A stretch of DNA of 17,417 nucleotides from Asticcacaulis sp. (GCF_020217185.1 NZ_JAIWNX010000280.1:1-17417), one strand, 5' to 3'; positions 6,884 through 17,330 are shown, numbered from the stretch's first letter. Numbers and translations are program-made. The notes: generated from the sequence alone by a model not told the origin.

Positions 6884-6909
6884 GATTCGGCCAATAATTC
6901 TGGCCAATA
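6884..6909 (+). promoter_or_regulatory. dnaN upstream repeat and GANTC site
   Basis: GGCCAATA is repeated at 6889-6896 and 6902-6909, a 13-nt period, and a GATTC (GANTC) site at 6884-6888 touches the first copy. They lie 16-42 nt before the dnaN ATG. A regulatory role is possible; no clear -35/-10 was identified. Confidence 0.35.
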
Positions 6910-6925
6910 GCTCTGGGATGCCAAG

Positions 6926-8047
6926 ATGCAGCTAATCATTGAACGTGGCGCACTCCTGAAGGCACTGGGCCACGTCCAGAACGTGGTGGAACGCCGCAAC
7001 ACCATCCCCATACTGTCGAACGTGCTCCTCTCGGCCGAAGGGTCTCAGGTGTCGTTCTCGGCGACCGATCTCGATATGGAGATCGTGGATTCGGCCGAAG
7101 CCATCGTTGCCGTGCCGGGTCAGATCACCGCACCGGCCCACACCCTCTACGAAATCGTGCGCAAGCTGCCCGACGGGGCCGATGTTGAACTGCGCTATCA
7201 GGCCGGTGACGATCCGCGCCTGTCGGTTCAGGCCGGGCGGTCGCGCTTCGCCCTGCCCGTCCTGCCCGCGGGCGACTTCCCGGTCATGTCGGGCGACCAC
7301 GACGGCACGACCTATGCGCTGCTGAAAGAAGACTTGAAGCGCCTGATCGACAAGACGCGCTTTGCCGTGTCGACAGAAGAAACGCGCTACTATCTCAACG
7401 GCCTGTTCCTGCACACCCTGACCGAGGACGGTTCGGGCTATCTGCGCGCTGTGGCCACCGATGGTCACCGTCTGGCGCTCGCCGAAATGCCGGCGCCGGA
7501 CGGCTCGATGGGCAGCGCCGGGGTCATCATCCCGCGCAAGACGATTGATCAGGCCCGCCGCCTGCTGGACGACGGCACGGGCTATGTCGAACTGACGGTC
7601 TCGCCCGCCAAGATCCGCTTTAACTTCGGCACCGCCGCCCTGACGTCGAAAATCATCGACGGCTCCTTCCCGGACTACGGCCGCGTGATTCCGAAGAACA
7701 ACGACAAGCTGATGCGTATCGACACGGGCATCCTGTCGCGCGCCGTCGATCGCGTTTCGACCATCTCAGCGGAAAAGAGCCGCTCGGTGAAGATGGCGAT
7801 CGAGCCGGGCCGTCTGACGCTCACCGTGCGCAATATCGAAGCCGGTCAGGCCGTCGAAGAAGCGGAAATCGACTACGATTCCGACGCGCTCGAAATTGGC
7901 TTCAATGCCCGCTACATCCTCGACGTGATGGGTCAGATTGCCGGTGAACAGGTCGAACTGCGGCTCAATGACGCGGCGTCTCCGACCCTGGTCCTCGATA
8001 CCGCCGATCAGGGCGTCCAGTACGTGCTGATGCCGCTACGGGTATAG
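6926..8047 (+). CDS. dnaN: DNA polymerase III beta subunit (sliding clamp)
   Basis: 373 residues, the usual size. It forms a ring-shaped dimer that tethers polymerase III and other proteins to DNA. Recognisable parts are MQLIIERGALLKALGHVQN, the VVERRNTIPILSNVLL segment at 20-35, the first-domain ATDLDMEI, AVATDGHRLALAE in the middle domain, and the C-terminal QYVLMPLRV that lines the partner-binding pocket. The Shine-Dalgarno sequence is weak: only GGGATGCCAAG precedes the ATG, which is supported by family alignment. It is separated from dnaA by a terminator and has a candidate cell-cycle control region of its own. A terminator-like hairpin follows before recF. Confidence 0.97.
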   Translation: MQLIIERGALLKALGHVQNVVERRNTIPILSNVLLSAEGSQVSFSATDLDMEIVDSAEAIVAVPGQITAPAHTLYEIVRKLPDGADVELRYQAGDDPRLSVQAGRSRFALPVLPAGDFPVMSGDHDGTTYALLKEDLKRLIDKTRFAVSTEETRYYLNGLFLHTLTEDGSGYLRAVATDGHRLALAEMPAPDGSMGSAGVIIPRKTIDQARRLLDDGTGYVELTVSPAKIRFNFGTAALTSKIIDGSFPDYGRVIPKNNDKLMRIDTGILSRAVDRVSTISAEKSRSVKMAIEPGRLTLTVRNIEAGQAVEEAEIDYDSDALEIGFNARYILDVMGQIAGEQVELRLNDAASPTLVLDTADQGVQYVLMPLRV

Positions 8048-8091
8048 GCTCAATTCTTCGCCCCGCTCACATCTTGGCAATGAGAGAAATG

Positions 8092-8137
8092 GTCAGATCG
8101 AAACCCGGGGTTACCGTGTGTTTCGATCTGACTTTTT
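8092..8137 (+). terminator. Terminator-like hairpin between dnaN and recF
   Basis: GTCAGATCGAAAC (8092-8104) pairs perfectly with GTTTCGATCTGAC (8120-8132) around a 15-nt loop, and TTTTT follows at 8133-8137. The 13-bp stem plus T-run fits intrinsic termination, with recF starting only 16 nt later. Confidence 0.75.
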
Positions 8138-8153
8138 CGTTTAAAGGGCGCAC

Positions 8154-11728
<3,575 letters not shown>

Positions 11729-11729
11729 A

Positions 11730-11761
11730 GACAAGCAGGGGTTAGGCCCCGCCCCCTTGTC
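11730..11761 (+). terminator. Hairpin between gyrB and the Nudix gene
   Basis: GACAAG-CA-GGGG (11730-11741) pairs with CCCC and CTTGTC (ending 11761) with small interruptions. It begins 1 nt after the gyrB stop and ends right at the next ATG. It lacks a T-run, so terminator function is uncertain; it leaves no room for a Shine-Dalgarno sequence. Confidence 0.5.
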
Positions 11762-12166
11762 ATGAGCAAGATCATTCACCTCGCCACGGCCGTTGTGGTC
11801 GATCCGCAGCGCAAGCGGGCGCTCGTCGTGCGCAAGCACGGCTCAGCGACCTTCATTCAGCCGGGCGGCAAGATAGACGCCGGTGAGACGGCCATCGAGG
11901 CTTTGCGCCGCGAATTACGCGAAGAAATCGGGCTGGAGATCAGAGAAGACGAAGCTGTCTATCTGGGTCATTTCACGGCTCCGGCTGTCCATGAAACCGG
12001 CTTTACCGTGGACTCGCAAGCCTTCTGGATCGAGACGGACAAACCCGTCTGTGCGGCATCAGAAATCGCAGTAATACAATGGATTGATCCGGCAGATGCG
12101 CCGAACCTGCCTTTGGCACCACTCTCAAAACAGCTCATGGCGTTAACCGTGGAACGGCTTAAGTAA
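11762..12166 (+). CDS. Nudix hydrolase
   Basis: 134 residues. It hydrolyses nucleoside diphosphates linked to another moiety; the substrate cannot be told from sequence. The Nudix box is complete and canonical: G36-x5-E42-x7-REL-x-EE-x-GL, ending at residue 58. The N-terminal strand IIHLATAVVVD and the RKHGSATFIQPGGKID segment fit MutT-like small enzymes. The start is uncertain: ATG 11762 has no Shine-Dalgarno because the hairpin after gyrB fills the gap, though it may be translated by coupling to gyrB 33 nt upstream. The second half uses more A/T-rich codons (AGA, GCA, ATA) than its neighbours, which might hint at a separate origin. The stop codon lies inside the inverted duplication at 12158-12289. 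Confidence 0.9.
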   Translation: MSKIIHLATAVVVDPQRKRALVVRKHGSATFIQPGGKIDAGETAIEALRRELREEIGLEIREDEAVYLGHFTAPAVHETGFTVDSQAFWIETDKPVCAASEIAVIQWIDPADAPNLPLAPLSKQLMALTVERLK

Positions 12167-12289
12167 TGGGGCGTGGGGTCCGTGACCCCACAAAACCTGT
12201 GATCAAAGAAAAAGCCTCGCTCAGAAAAGCGAGGCTTTTTCTTTGATAGAAGATTCTGGGGCCGCAGGCCCCAGACCCCGTTACTTAAG
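12158..12289. repeat. Nested inverted duplication spanning a convergent intergenic region
   Basis: The left end reads CTTAAGTAATGGGGCGTGGG onward from 12158. The reverse complement from 12289 reads CTTAAGTAACGGGGTCTGGG onward. About 26 of the first 33 positions agree, both then reach the shared perfect stem at 12202/12247, and each side keeps a small hairpin (GGGGTC/GACCCC on the left, CTGGGGCC-GCA-GGCCCCAG at 12256-12274 on the right). The whole intergenic region is thus one imperfect palindrome of about 132 nt. Confidence 0.7.
12202..12247. terminator. Bidirectional intrinsic terminator
   Basis: ATCAAAGAAAAAGCCTCGCT (12202-12221) and AGCGAGGCTTTTTCTTTGAT (12228-12247) form a perfect 20-bp stem around CAGAAA. 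The AGCCTCGCT/AGCGAGGCT core with flanking A- and T-runs works in both directions. It serves the Nudix gene on the plus strand and argG on the minus strand, which converge here. Confidence 0.92.
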
Positions 12290-12293
12290 AGGC

Positions 12294-13535
12294 TTACTTG
12301 GCGTCGCGCGCGTCGCGCTTGGCCGCCACACGCAGGCGCAGGGCGTTGAGCTTGATAAAGCCCGCCGCATCGCGGTGATCATAGGCGACCTTGCCCTCTT
12401 CAAAGGTTACCAAATCCTGATCATAGAGGCTGTAAGGGCTTTCGCGGCCGATGACCGTCACATTGCCCTTATAGAGCTTCACCGTCACGCGGCCCGTAAC
12501 CTTGGCCTGCGAATAGTCGATGGCGGCCTGAAGCATTTCGCGCTCCGGCGAGAACCAGAAGCCGTTATAGACCAGCGAGGCGTATTTCGGCATCAGCTCG
12601 TCCTTCAGGTGCATGGCTCCGCGGTCCAGCGTGATCGATTCGATACCGCGGTGCGCCGCCAGCAGGATGGTGCCGCCGGGGGTTTCATAAACGCCGCGCG
12701 ACTTCATGCCGACGAAGCGGTTTTCAACGAGGTCCAGACGACCGACGCCATTATCGTGACCCAACTGGTTCAGCCTGGTCAGCAGCGCCGCCGGAGACAG
12801 GGCTTCGCCATTGATGGCGACCGGATCGCCCTTTTCAAAGTCGATGGTGAAAACCTCGGCCTTGTCCGGCGCGGCTTCCGGGGAGATGGTGCGCTGATAG
12901 ACGAACTCGGGGGCTTCGACCGCCGGGTCTTCCAGCACCTTACCTTCGGACGAAGAGTGCAGCAGGTTGGCATCGACCGAGAACGGCGCGTCACCGCGCT
13001 TGTCCTTGGCGATGGGGATCTGGTGCTGTTCAGCAAAGGCCAGCAGCGATTCGCGCGACGCAAAATCCCACTCACGCCACGGGGCAATGACGCGGATATC
13101 AGGCTCCAGGCCGTAATAGCCCAGTTCGAAACGCACCTGATCATTGCCCTTACCCGTCGCGCCGTGGCAGACGGCGTCGGCACCAACCTTGCGGGCAATT
13201 TCGATCTGCTTCTTGGCGATCAGCGGACGCGCGATCGACGTGCCCAGCAGGTATTGGCCTTCATAGACGGTGTTGGCGCGGAACATTGGGAAGACGAAAT
13301 CGCGCACAAACTCTTCGCGCAGGTCTTCGATATAGATGTTTTCCGGCTTGATGCCGAGCAGTTCGGCCTTCTTGCGCGCCGGCTCCAGTTCCTCACCCTG
13401 ACCGAGATCGGCGGTGAAGGTCACCACCTCGGCATTATATTCGGTCTGAAGCCACTTCAGGATGATCGAGGTGTCGAGGCCGCCCGAATAGGCGAGGACG
13501 ACTTTCTTGACGGGCTTTTCAGTAGGGGAGGTCAT
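12294..13535 (-). CDS. argG: Argininosuccinate synthase
   Basis: 413 residues, usual for the family. It joins citrulline and aspartate with ATP in the penultimate step of arginine biosynthesis. The N-terminal ATP pyrophosphatase loop is AYSGGLDTS (15-23). Further recognisable segments are [29 protein letters not shown], and, in the synthetase domain, [14 protein letters not shown] with HRGIES. The ATG at 13535 is preceded on the minus strand by GGAG about 10 nt upstream. It stands alone, convergent with the Nudix gene and downstream of kup in the same direction, separated from kup by a terminator. Its 200-nt upstream region holds a large inverted repeat (13585-13644) that could influence expression. 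Confidence 0.98.
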   Translation of the reverse strand: MTSPTEKPVKKVVLAYSGGLDTSIILKWLQTEYNAEVVTFTADLGQGEELEPARKKAELLGIKPENIYIEDLREEFVRDFVFPMFRANTVYEGQYLLGTSIARPLIAKKQIEIARKVGADAVCHGATGKGNDQVRFELGYYGLEPDIRVIAPWREWDFASRESLLAFAEQHQIPIAKDKRGDAPFSVDANLLHSSSEGKVLEDPAVEAPEFVYQRTISPEAAPDKAEVFTIDFEKGDPVAINGEALSPAALLTRLNQLGHDNGVGRLDLVENRFVGMKSRGVYETPGGTILLAAHRGIESITLDRGAMHLKDELMPKYASLVYNGFWFSPEREMLQAAIDYSQAKVTGRVTVKLYKGNVTVIGRESPYSLYDQDLVTFEEGKVAYDHRDAAGFIKLNALRLRVAAKRDARDAK

Positions 13536-13584
13536 GGGGCAACCACTCCGGTCAGGGGGTAAAAACAGTTGCTCGCGCCTTTAA

Positions 13585-13644
13585 GACCTGAGGGGGGCGG
13601 ATGCAAGTTTGTTTGTCGTTCGCGGCAAACAAATTGCTCAGGTC
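13585..13644. repeat. Two-level inverted repeat upstream of argG
   Basis: Outer arms GACCTGAG (13585-13592) and CTCAGGTC (13637-13644) are perfect complements. Inside, GCAAGTTTGTTTG and CAAACAAATTGC pair with one bulge around about 10 nt. It lies 50-110 nt upstream of the argG start, in its promoter or leader. A regulatory or repeat origin is possible; nothing further can be said. Confidence 0.5.
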
Positions 13645-13652
13645 AGGAAACG

Positions 13653-13686
13653 AAAAAAGTCTCACCGAGCGGGCCGGGAGACTTTT
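13653..13686 (-). terminator. Intrinsic terminator downstream of kup
   Basis: On the minus strand AAAAGTCTC and GAGACTTTT form a 9-bp stem with a GC-rich interior, and the 3' side continues into TTTTTTCG. A second, very tight palindrome GGGGGAAAG-C-CTTTCCCCC (13710-13728) lies between it and the kup stop. Confidence 0.8.
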
Positions 13687-13734
13687 CGCGTTGTTGGAAG
13701 GGGGCACTTGGGGGAAAGCCTTTCCCCCCATGAT

Positions 13735-15756
13735 TTAGACTGAGACCTGCGTCCCAAGCTCGACCACGCGCCCCGGCGGAATATGGAAGAACTCCGTCGG
13801 GTTGGTGGCGTTGCGCATCAGGAAGATGAACAGGCGATCTTGCCACAGGGGCATACCGGACGTCGCCGAGGCCACCACGCTGCGGCGGCCGAGGAAGAAG
13901 CTGGTGGCCATGATGTCGAACTTCAGGCCTTGCTTGCGGCAGATACCCATGGCCTTGGGCAGGTTGGGGCTTTCCATGAAGCCATAGTGCACCGTGACCC
14001 GTTTGAAGTCCTCATCCAGCTTTTCGATAGTGATGCGCTCGGACTCGTGCACGCGCGGGATGTTGCGCGTATCGACCGTCAGGATGATGTTCTTCTCATG
14101 CAAGATCTTATTGTGCTTGAGATTGTGCATCAGGGCCACAGGTGCCACTTCGGAGTCGGAGGTGAGGAAGATGGCCGTGCCCGGCACGCGGTGCGGCGGG
14201 CGGGCCTTCAACATGTCGATCAGGTCCGTCAGCAGGACGCTGTCGCGGCGGGACTTTTCAAACAGGATGCCCGATCCGCGCACCCAGGTCGCCATGATGG
14301 TGAACAGGCACGCCCCGATCAGCACCGGCAGCCAGCCGCCGGAGAAGAAGCGCAGCATGTTGGCGCTGAGGAAGGACAGGTCGAGGATCATGAAGGGTAC
14401 GATGAAGGCCAGAACGCGCGGCCAACCCCACTTCCACATCTGACGCATAACGATGGCCGCCATCAGGGTGGTCACCACCATGGTCCCGGTCACAGCCAGA
14501 CCGTAGGCGTGGGCCAGAGCCGAGGAGGTCTGGAAGGTGACCATCACCACGACCACGCCGACCAGCAGCATGGTGTTGAGCTGCGGGACGAAGATCTGAC
14601 CTTCCTGCGTTTCCGACGTGCGCTTGACGTTCAGGCGCGGCAGGAGACCCAGTTGAATGGCCTGCTGTGTCAGCGAGAAGGCCCCGGTAATAACCGCCTG
14701 AGACGCCACGACCGTGGCCATACCCGCCAGCAGCACCAGCGGCAGGCGCAGGGCCAGTGGCGCCATTTCAAAGAACCAGTTGAGTTCCTCAAACGGACGA
14801 CCCGCCGCCTGAGACGCATCCAGAACCGTCAGCGCCAGCGCCCCTTGCCCCAGATAGTTGAGAGTCAGACATGGCAGCACAAAGAACAGCCACGCCGCCT
14901 GAATAGGCCAGCGACCGAAATGGCCCATATCCGCCGTTAGGGCCTCGGCCCCGGTCACGGTCAGAAAGACCGCGCCCAGCACGATAAAGCCGGCCATGCC
15001 GTGCTCAGACAGAAATTTTACAGCATAGTAGGGATTGATAGAGGCCAGAATCTGCGGATTGGCGATAAACTGGCTGATACCCAGCACCGCCATGGACGCA
15101 AACCAGACGGCGCAGATGGGGCCAAACAGCAGACCAACCTTGGCCGTGCCGTGGCTTTGGAAGGCAAACAGGCCGATCAGCATGACCCCGGCAATCATCA
15201 GCACCAGTTCGTTCGAGATGCTGTTTTCCAGAGCCGGAATGGTACGCAGGCCTTCGACGGCCGACAGGACCGACATGGCCGGGGTAATCACTGCGTCACC
15301 ATAGAATAGCGCGGCGCCGATGATGCCGAGCGTAAAGACGACCGCCGTGCGCTTGCCGATGGCTTGCTGCGCCAGCGCCATCAGCGACAAAACGCCGCCT
15401 TCGCCCTTGTTGTCGGCGCGCATGATGAAGCCGACATATTTGACCGTCACCACAAGGATCATCGCCCACAGGGCCAGCGATACGACACCGAGAATTTCGG
15501 GACGCGTCACGCCATCACCCGCCGCCGCGTGCAAGGCTTCCTTGAAGGCGTAGAGCGGCGAGGTGCCGATATCGCCAAAGACCACGCCGATGGACCCCAG
15601 AGCCAGCGCCCAGAAGCCCGCGTGTTTGGTGTGGCCTTCGGTGGTCTGCGGTTGTGAGGGTTTGTGCGCGGACGCGACGTCCGCTCCGGGCTTGTCGCCG
15701 GTGGAGACCGAAGCGTCCGGGGAGGGACTGGCTTCGGGAGGGGTATCCCCGATCAT
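13735..15756 (-). CDS. kup: Potassium uptake protein Kup
   Basis: 673 residues from ATG 15756. Inner-membrane K+/H+ symporter of the KUP/HAK/KT family. The diagnostic GVVFGDIGTSPLYA is at 56-69 in the first membrane segment, and FGRWPIQAAWL and a series of hydrophobic stretches give about 12 membrane segments. A cytoplasmic C-terminal domain follows, ending HIPPGRVVELGTQVSV. The first ~45 residues are a Ser/Pro/Thr-rich extension with no visible motif. Start choice: the frame is open to a GTG at 15780, but AGGAG lies 9 nt before ATG 15756, which decides for the latter. That AGGAG can pair with an upstream CTCCTG. The gene is divergent from the Rrf2 regulator and has its own terminator. Confidence 0.96.
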   Translation of the reverse strand: MIGDTPPEASPSPDASVSTGDKPGADVASAHKPSQPQTTEGHTKHAGFWALALGSIGVVFGDIGTSPLYAFKEALHAAAGDGVTRPEILGVVSLALWAMILVVTVKYVGFIMRADNKGEGGVLSLMALAQQAIGKRTAVVFTLGIIGAALFYGDAVITPAMSVLSAVEGLRTIPALENSISNELVLMIAGVMLIGLFAFQSHGTAKVGLLFGPICAVWFASMAVLGISQFIANPQILASINPYYAVKFLSEHGMAGFIVLGAVFLTVTGAEALTADMGHFGRWPIQAAWLFFVLPCLTLNYLGQGALALTVLDASQAAGRPFEELNWFFEMAPLALRLPLVLLAGMATVVASQAVITGAFSLTQQAIQLGLLPRLNVKRTSETQEGQIFVPQLNTMLLVGVVVVMVTFQTSSALAHAYGLAVTGTMVVTTLMAAIVMRQMWKWGWPRVLAFIVPFMILDLSFLSANMLRFFSGGWLPVLIGACLFTIMATWVRGSGILFEKSRRDSVLLTDLIDMLKARPPHRVPGTAIFLTSDSEVAPVALMHNLKHNKILHEKNIILTVDTRNIPRVHESERITIEKLDEDFKRVTVHYGFMESPNLPKAMGICRKQGLKFDIMATSFFLGRRSVVASATSGMPLWQDRLFIFLMRNATNPTEFFHIPPGRVVELGTQVSV

Positions 15757-15763
15757 GCAATAT

Positions 15764-15785
15764 CTCCTGAGAGACCACACAGGAG
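15764..15785 (-). promoter_or_regulatory. Candidate Shine-Dalgarno-masking hairpin of kup
   Basis: On the minus strand CTCCTG (15785-15780), a 10-nt loop and CAGGAG (15769-15764) are perfect complements. The second arm contains the kup ribosome binding site AGGAG. A 6-bp stem could lower translation initiation; this rests on sequence symmetry alone. Confidence 0.4.
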
Positions 15786-15877
15786 GGTCCTCGCTTGAAC
15801 GGCGGGCCTCTTACGCCCATTTCTAGACAGATTCAATCCACATTGCATCAGGCCTCTGCTCAGGCACGCCGATTCCA

Positions 15878-15953
15878 CTAGTATCGTGAATTTGAAGTTC
15901 GCATCATCTTTATATCCAGAGCTGTGCGAACTTCAAATTCAAAACGATACTAG
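15878..15953. repeat. CTAG-ended palindromic repeat A (76 nt)
   Basis: Begins CTAGTATCG and ends CGATACTAG. The arms continue GAATTTGAAGTTCGCA / TGCGAACTTCAAATTC around a loop of about 21 nt, with only a 2-nt bulge. In reverse orientation it aligns along its full length with the repeat at 15967-16041. Confidence 0.88.
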
Positions 15954-15966
15954 ATACAATAAGTTG

Positions 15967-16041
15967 CTAGTGTCCTGTTGAAACTGAAATTCGCCAGAGG
16001 TCGATATCAAGCGCACGCGAATTTCAGATTCAGGACACTAG
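15967..16041. repeat. CTAG-ended palindromic repeat B (75 nt)
   Basis: Begins CTAGTGTCCTG and ends CAGGACACTAG. The arms continue CTGAAATTCG / CGAATTTCAG with small bulges. It is 13 nt from repeat A and homologous to it in inverted orientation. At several stem positions where A and B differ, both arms differ together so pairing is kept. Confidence 0.88.
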
Positions 16042-16053
16042 GAATGGCAGTCA

Positions 16054-16066
16054 AATTATCGTAATT
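16054..16066. promoter_or_regulatory. Candidate operator of the Rrf2-family gene
   Basis: AATTA-TCG-TAATT is a perfect symmetric site, overlapping the palindrome GTAATTAC, 11 nt before the ATG at 16078. Many Rrf2 proteins bind AT-rich symmetric sites in front of their own genes; direct evidence here is only symmetry and position. Confidence 0.4.
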
Positions 16067-16077
16067 ACAGAGAGATC

Positions 16078-16497
16078 ATGTCCGACAGTCAGAGATTTCC
16101 CGTCGCCGCGCACACCCTGGCCTATCTGGCCCACAAAGGGGCCTATTCGCGCGAACAGGCGGTATCTTCGTCTGTGCTGGCGGCCTCTATCCCGACCAAC
16201 CCGGTGGTTATCCGTCGCATGACCACGCAACTGGCCAAGGCCGGTCTGGTCGATACCTGCTCAGGTGTCTCCGGCGGCACGTGGTTGCTCAAACCCGCCG
16301 AAACCATCCCGCTGGATCAGGTGCTGCACGCCGTGCACGGTTGTGCCCATCTGGGCTCGGCCCCGCCGGGGGCCGATGGCTGCCCCGTCGGTCAGGCCAT
16401 CCCCAAGGCGGTATCGGGCGCGATGAAGGCGGCCAATGCCGCCGCGACCGAAACCCTGTCGAAAATCACCGTCGCCGACCTTATCCGGAATATCTGA
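16078..16497 (+). CDS. Rrf2 family transcriptional regulator (YwnA-like)
   Basis: 139 residues. The N-terminal winged helix-turn-helix reads FPVAAHTLAYLAHKG, then SSSVLAASIPTNPVVIRRMT as the recognition region (about 30-49), then the wing SGVSGGTWLLKPA. It has three cysteines, C61, C89 and C102. The last two (GCAHLGS... DGCPVGQAI) sit where cluster- or thiol-sensing cysteines lie in related proteins, but the spacing is not that of IscR or NsrR. It is closest in feel to the YwnA/YwgB branch (recall). AGAGAGA precedes the ATG. The stop codon overlaps the start of the dehydrogenase gene (TGATG), so the two form an operon and the regulator probably controls the pair and itself. The inducing signal is unknown. 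Confidence 0.9.
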   Translation: MSDSQRFPVAAHTLAYLAHKGAYSREQAVSSSVLAASIPTNPVVIRRMTTQLAKAGLVDTCSGVSGGTWLLKPAETIPLDQVLHAVHGCAHLGSAPPGADGCPVGQAIPKAVSGAMKAANAAATETLSKITVADLIRNI

Positions 16498-17291
16498 TGC
16501 GTAGACTGGCCCTCATTACCGGCGCAACTTCGGGCATTGGCCTGGCCTTCGCCCGCGTCTATGCCAGCCACGGCTGGGACGTGGTGGTGACGGGCCGCCG
16601 TCAGGAGCGGCTGGAAAAGCTGGTCGAGGAAATCCGCCTGCGCTTCGGCGTCGAAGCCTATTTCGTCGTGGCCGACCTGTCCGAATCGGGCGCGCCGCAA
16701 AAGCTGATCGACTATGTAATGTCTCTGGGGCGCAAGGTCGATGGGCTGGTCAATAATGCCGGCTATGGCCTGCCCGAAGGCTTTATCGGCAATGCCTTTT
16801 CGTCGCACGAGGCCTTTTTGCGGGTACTGATGCACGCCCCGACCGAACTGGCCTATCTGGTCCTGCCCGGCATGATCGAACAGAAGTTCGGGCGCATCGT
16901 CAACGTGTCGTCTCTGGCCTCCTACCTGCCCGCCTCACCGGGCGACACCCTCTATGCCCCGGTCAAGGCCTATCTGACGCGCTTTTCGCAAGGCCTGCAC
17001 CTTGAGGCGCGCGACCACGGCGTCCACGTCAGCGCCCTATGCCCCGGCTACACCTACTCAGAGTTCCACGACGTCACGGGCTCGCGAGAGCGCATCAGTC
17101 AGGCGACGCCGGAATGGATGTGGATGGGCGCTGATGAGGTGGCCCGCGAAGGCTATCAGGCCGCCGAAGCCAATCGCGCCATCTGCGTGCCAGGCGCGCC
17201 TAACAAGTTCCTGTCGGCGCTGTTGAAGATCATCCCCGACGACTGGGCGCTGGAGCTGATCTCCAACCACCTGCGCAAGATGGTGCGCTAG
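16497..17291 (+). CDS. Short-chain dehydrogenase/reductase
   Basis: 264 residues, classical SDR size. NAD(P)-dependent oxidoreductase with unknown substrate. The nucleotide-binding motif is TGATSGIG (8-15), with NNAG at 86-89 and the catalytic set S139 (IVNVSSLASY), Y153 and K157 (YAPVK). R34-R35 after the second β-strand (VTGRRQERL) suggests a preference for NADP. The C-terminal third resembles SDRs annotated as fatty-acid or lipid oxidoreductases, but I would not assign a substrate. The ATG shares one base with the TGA of the Rrf2 gene, so translation is coupled. The frame extends upstream inside the Rrf2 gene, but the motif begins right after this ATG. The stop TAG is the first CTAG of the palindrome at 17288. 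Confidence 0.93.
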   Translation: MRRLALITGATSGIGLAFARVYASHGWDVVVTGRRQERLEKLVEEIRLRFGVEAYFVVADLSESGAPQKLIDYVMSLGRKVDGLVNNAGYGLPEGFIGNAFSSHEAFLRVLMHAPTELAYLVLPGMIEQKFGRIVNVSSLASYLPASPGDTLYAPVKAYLTRFSQGLHLEARDHGVHVSALCPGYTYSEFHDVTGSRERISQATPEWMWMGADEVAREGYQAAEANRAICVPGAPNKFLSALLKIIPDDWALELISNHLRKMVR

Positions 17292-17330
17292 AGCGAAATG
17301 ACTTTCAGTGGAAGCGCCATTTCGCTCTAG
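17288..17330. repeat. CTAG-ended palindrome after the dehydrogenase gene
   Basis: CTAGAGCGAAATG (17288-17300) and CATTTCGCTCTAG (17318-17330) are perfect 13-bp complements around a 17-nt loop. It belongs to the same family as the terminal hairpins of the elements at 1849-1990 and 3547-3654 (CTAGAGCGGAATG), with the G/C pair next to AATG changed to A/T in both arms. It supplies the stop codon of the dehydrogenase and may act as a transcript end. Confidence 0.88.

Larger units (their letters stand above)
15757..16077. other. Divergent intergenic region between kup and the Rrf2 gene
   Basis: About 320 nt without a coding frame. From the kup side it holds the hairpin over the kup ribosome binding site, a CTAG at 15823, two GATTC (GANTC) sites near 15830 and 15871, two homologous palindromic repeats (15878-15953 and 15967-16041), and an AT-rich symmetric site before the Rrf2 gene. 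On the minus strand TTGAAT and TAAGAG are spaced 17 nt as a weak candidate kup promoter. Confidence 0.6.

Noticed and set aside
12243..13562. A 439-codon open frame on the plus strand
   Set aside because: It lies antisense to argG, whose product is unmistakable; the translation is Arg/Gly/His-rich like typical antisense frames in GC-rich DNA.
13783..14940. A 385-codon open frame on the plus strand
   Set aside because: Antisense to kup; the translation is extremely His/Arg/Gln-rich and matches no family.
15757..15780. Upstream GTG start for kup
   Set aside because: AGGAG sits directly before ATG 15756, and the extra eight residues would be encoded by the ribosome binding site region itself.
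16281..16496. N-terminal extension of the dehydrogenase
   Set aside because: The frame is open upstream inside the Rrf2 gene, but the TGATSGIG motif starts eight residues after ATG 16497, as normal for the family.
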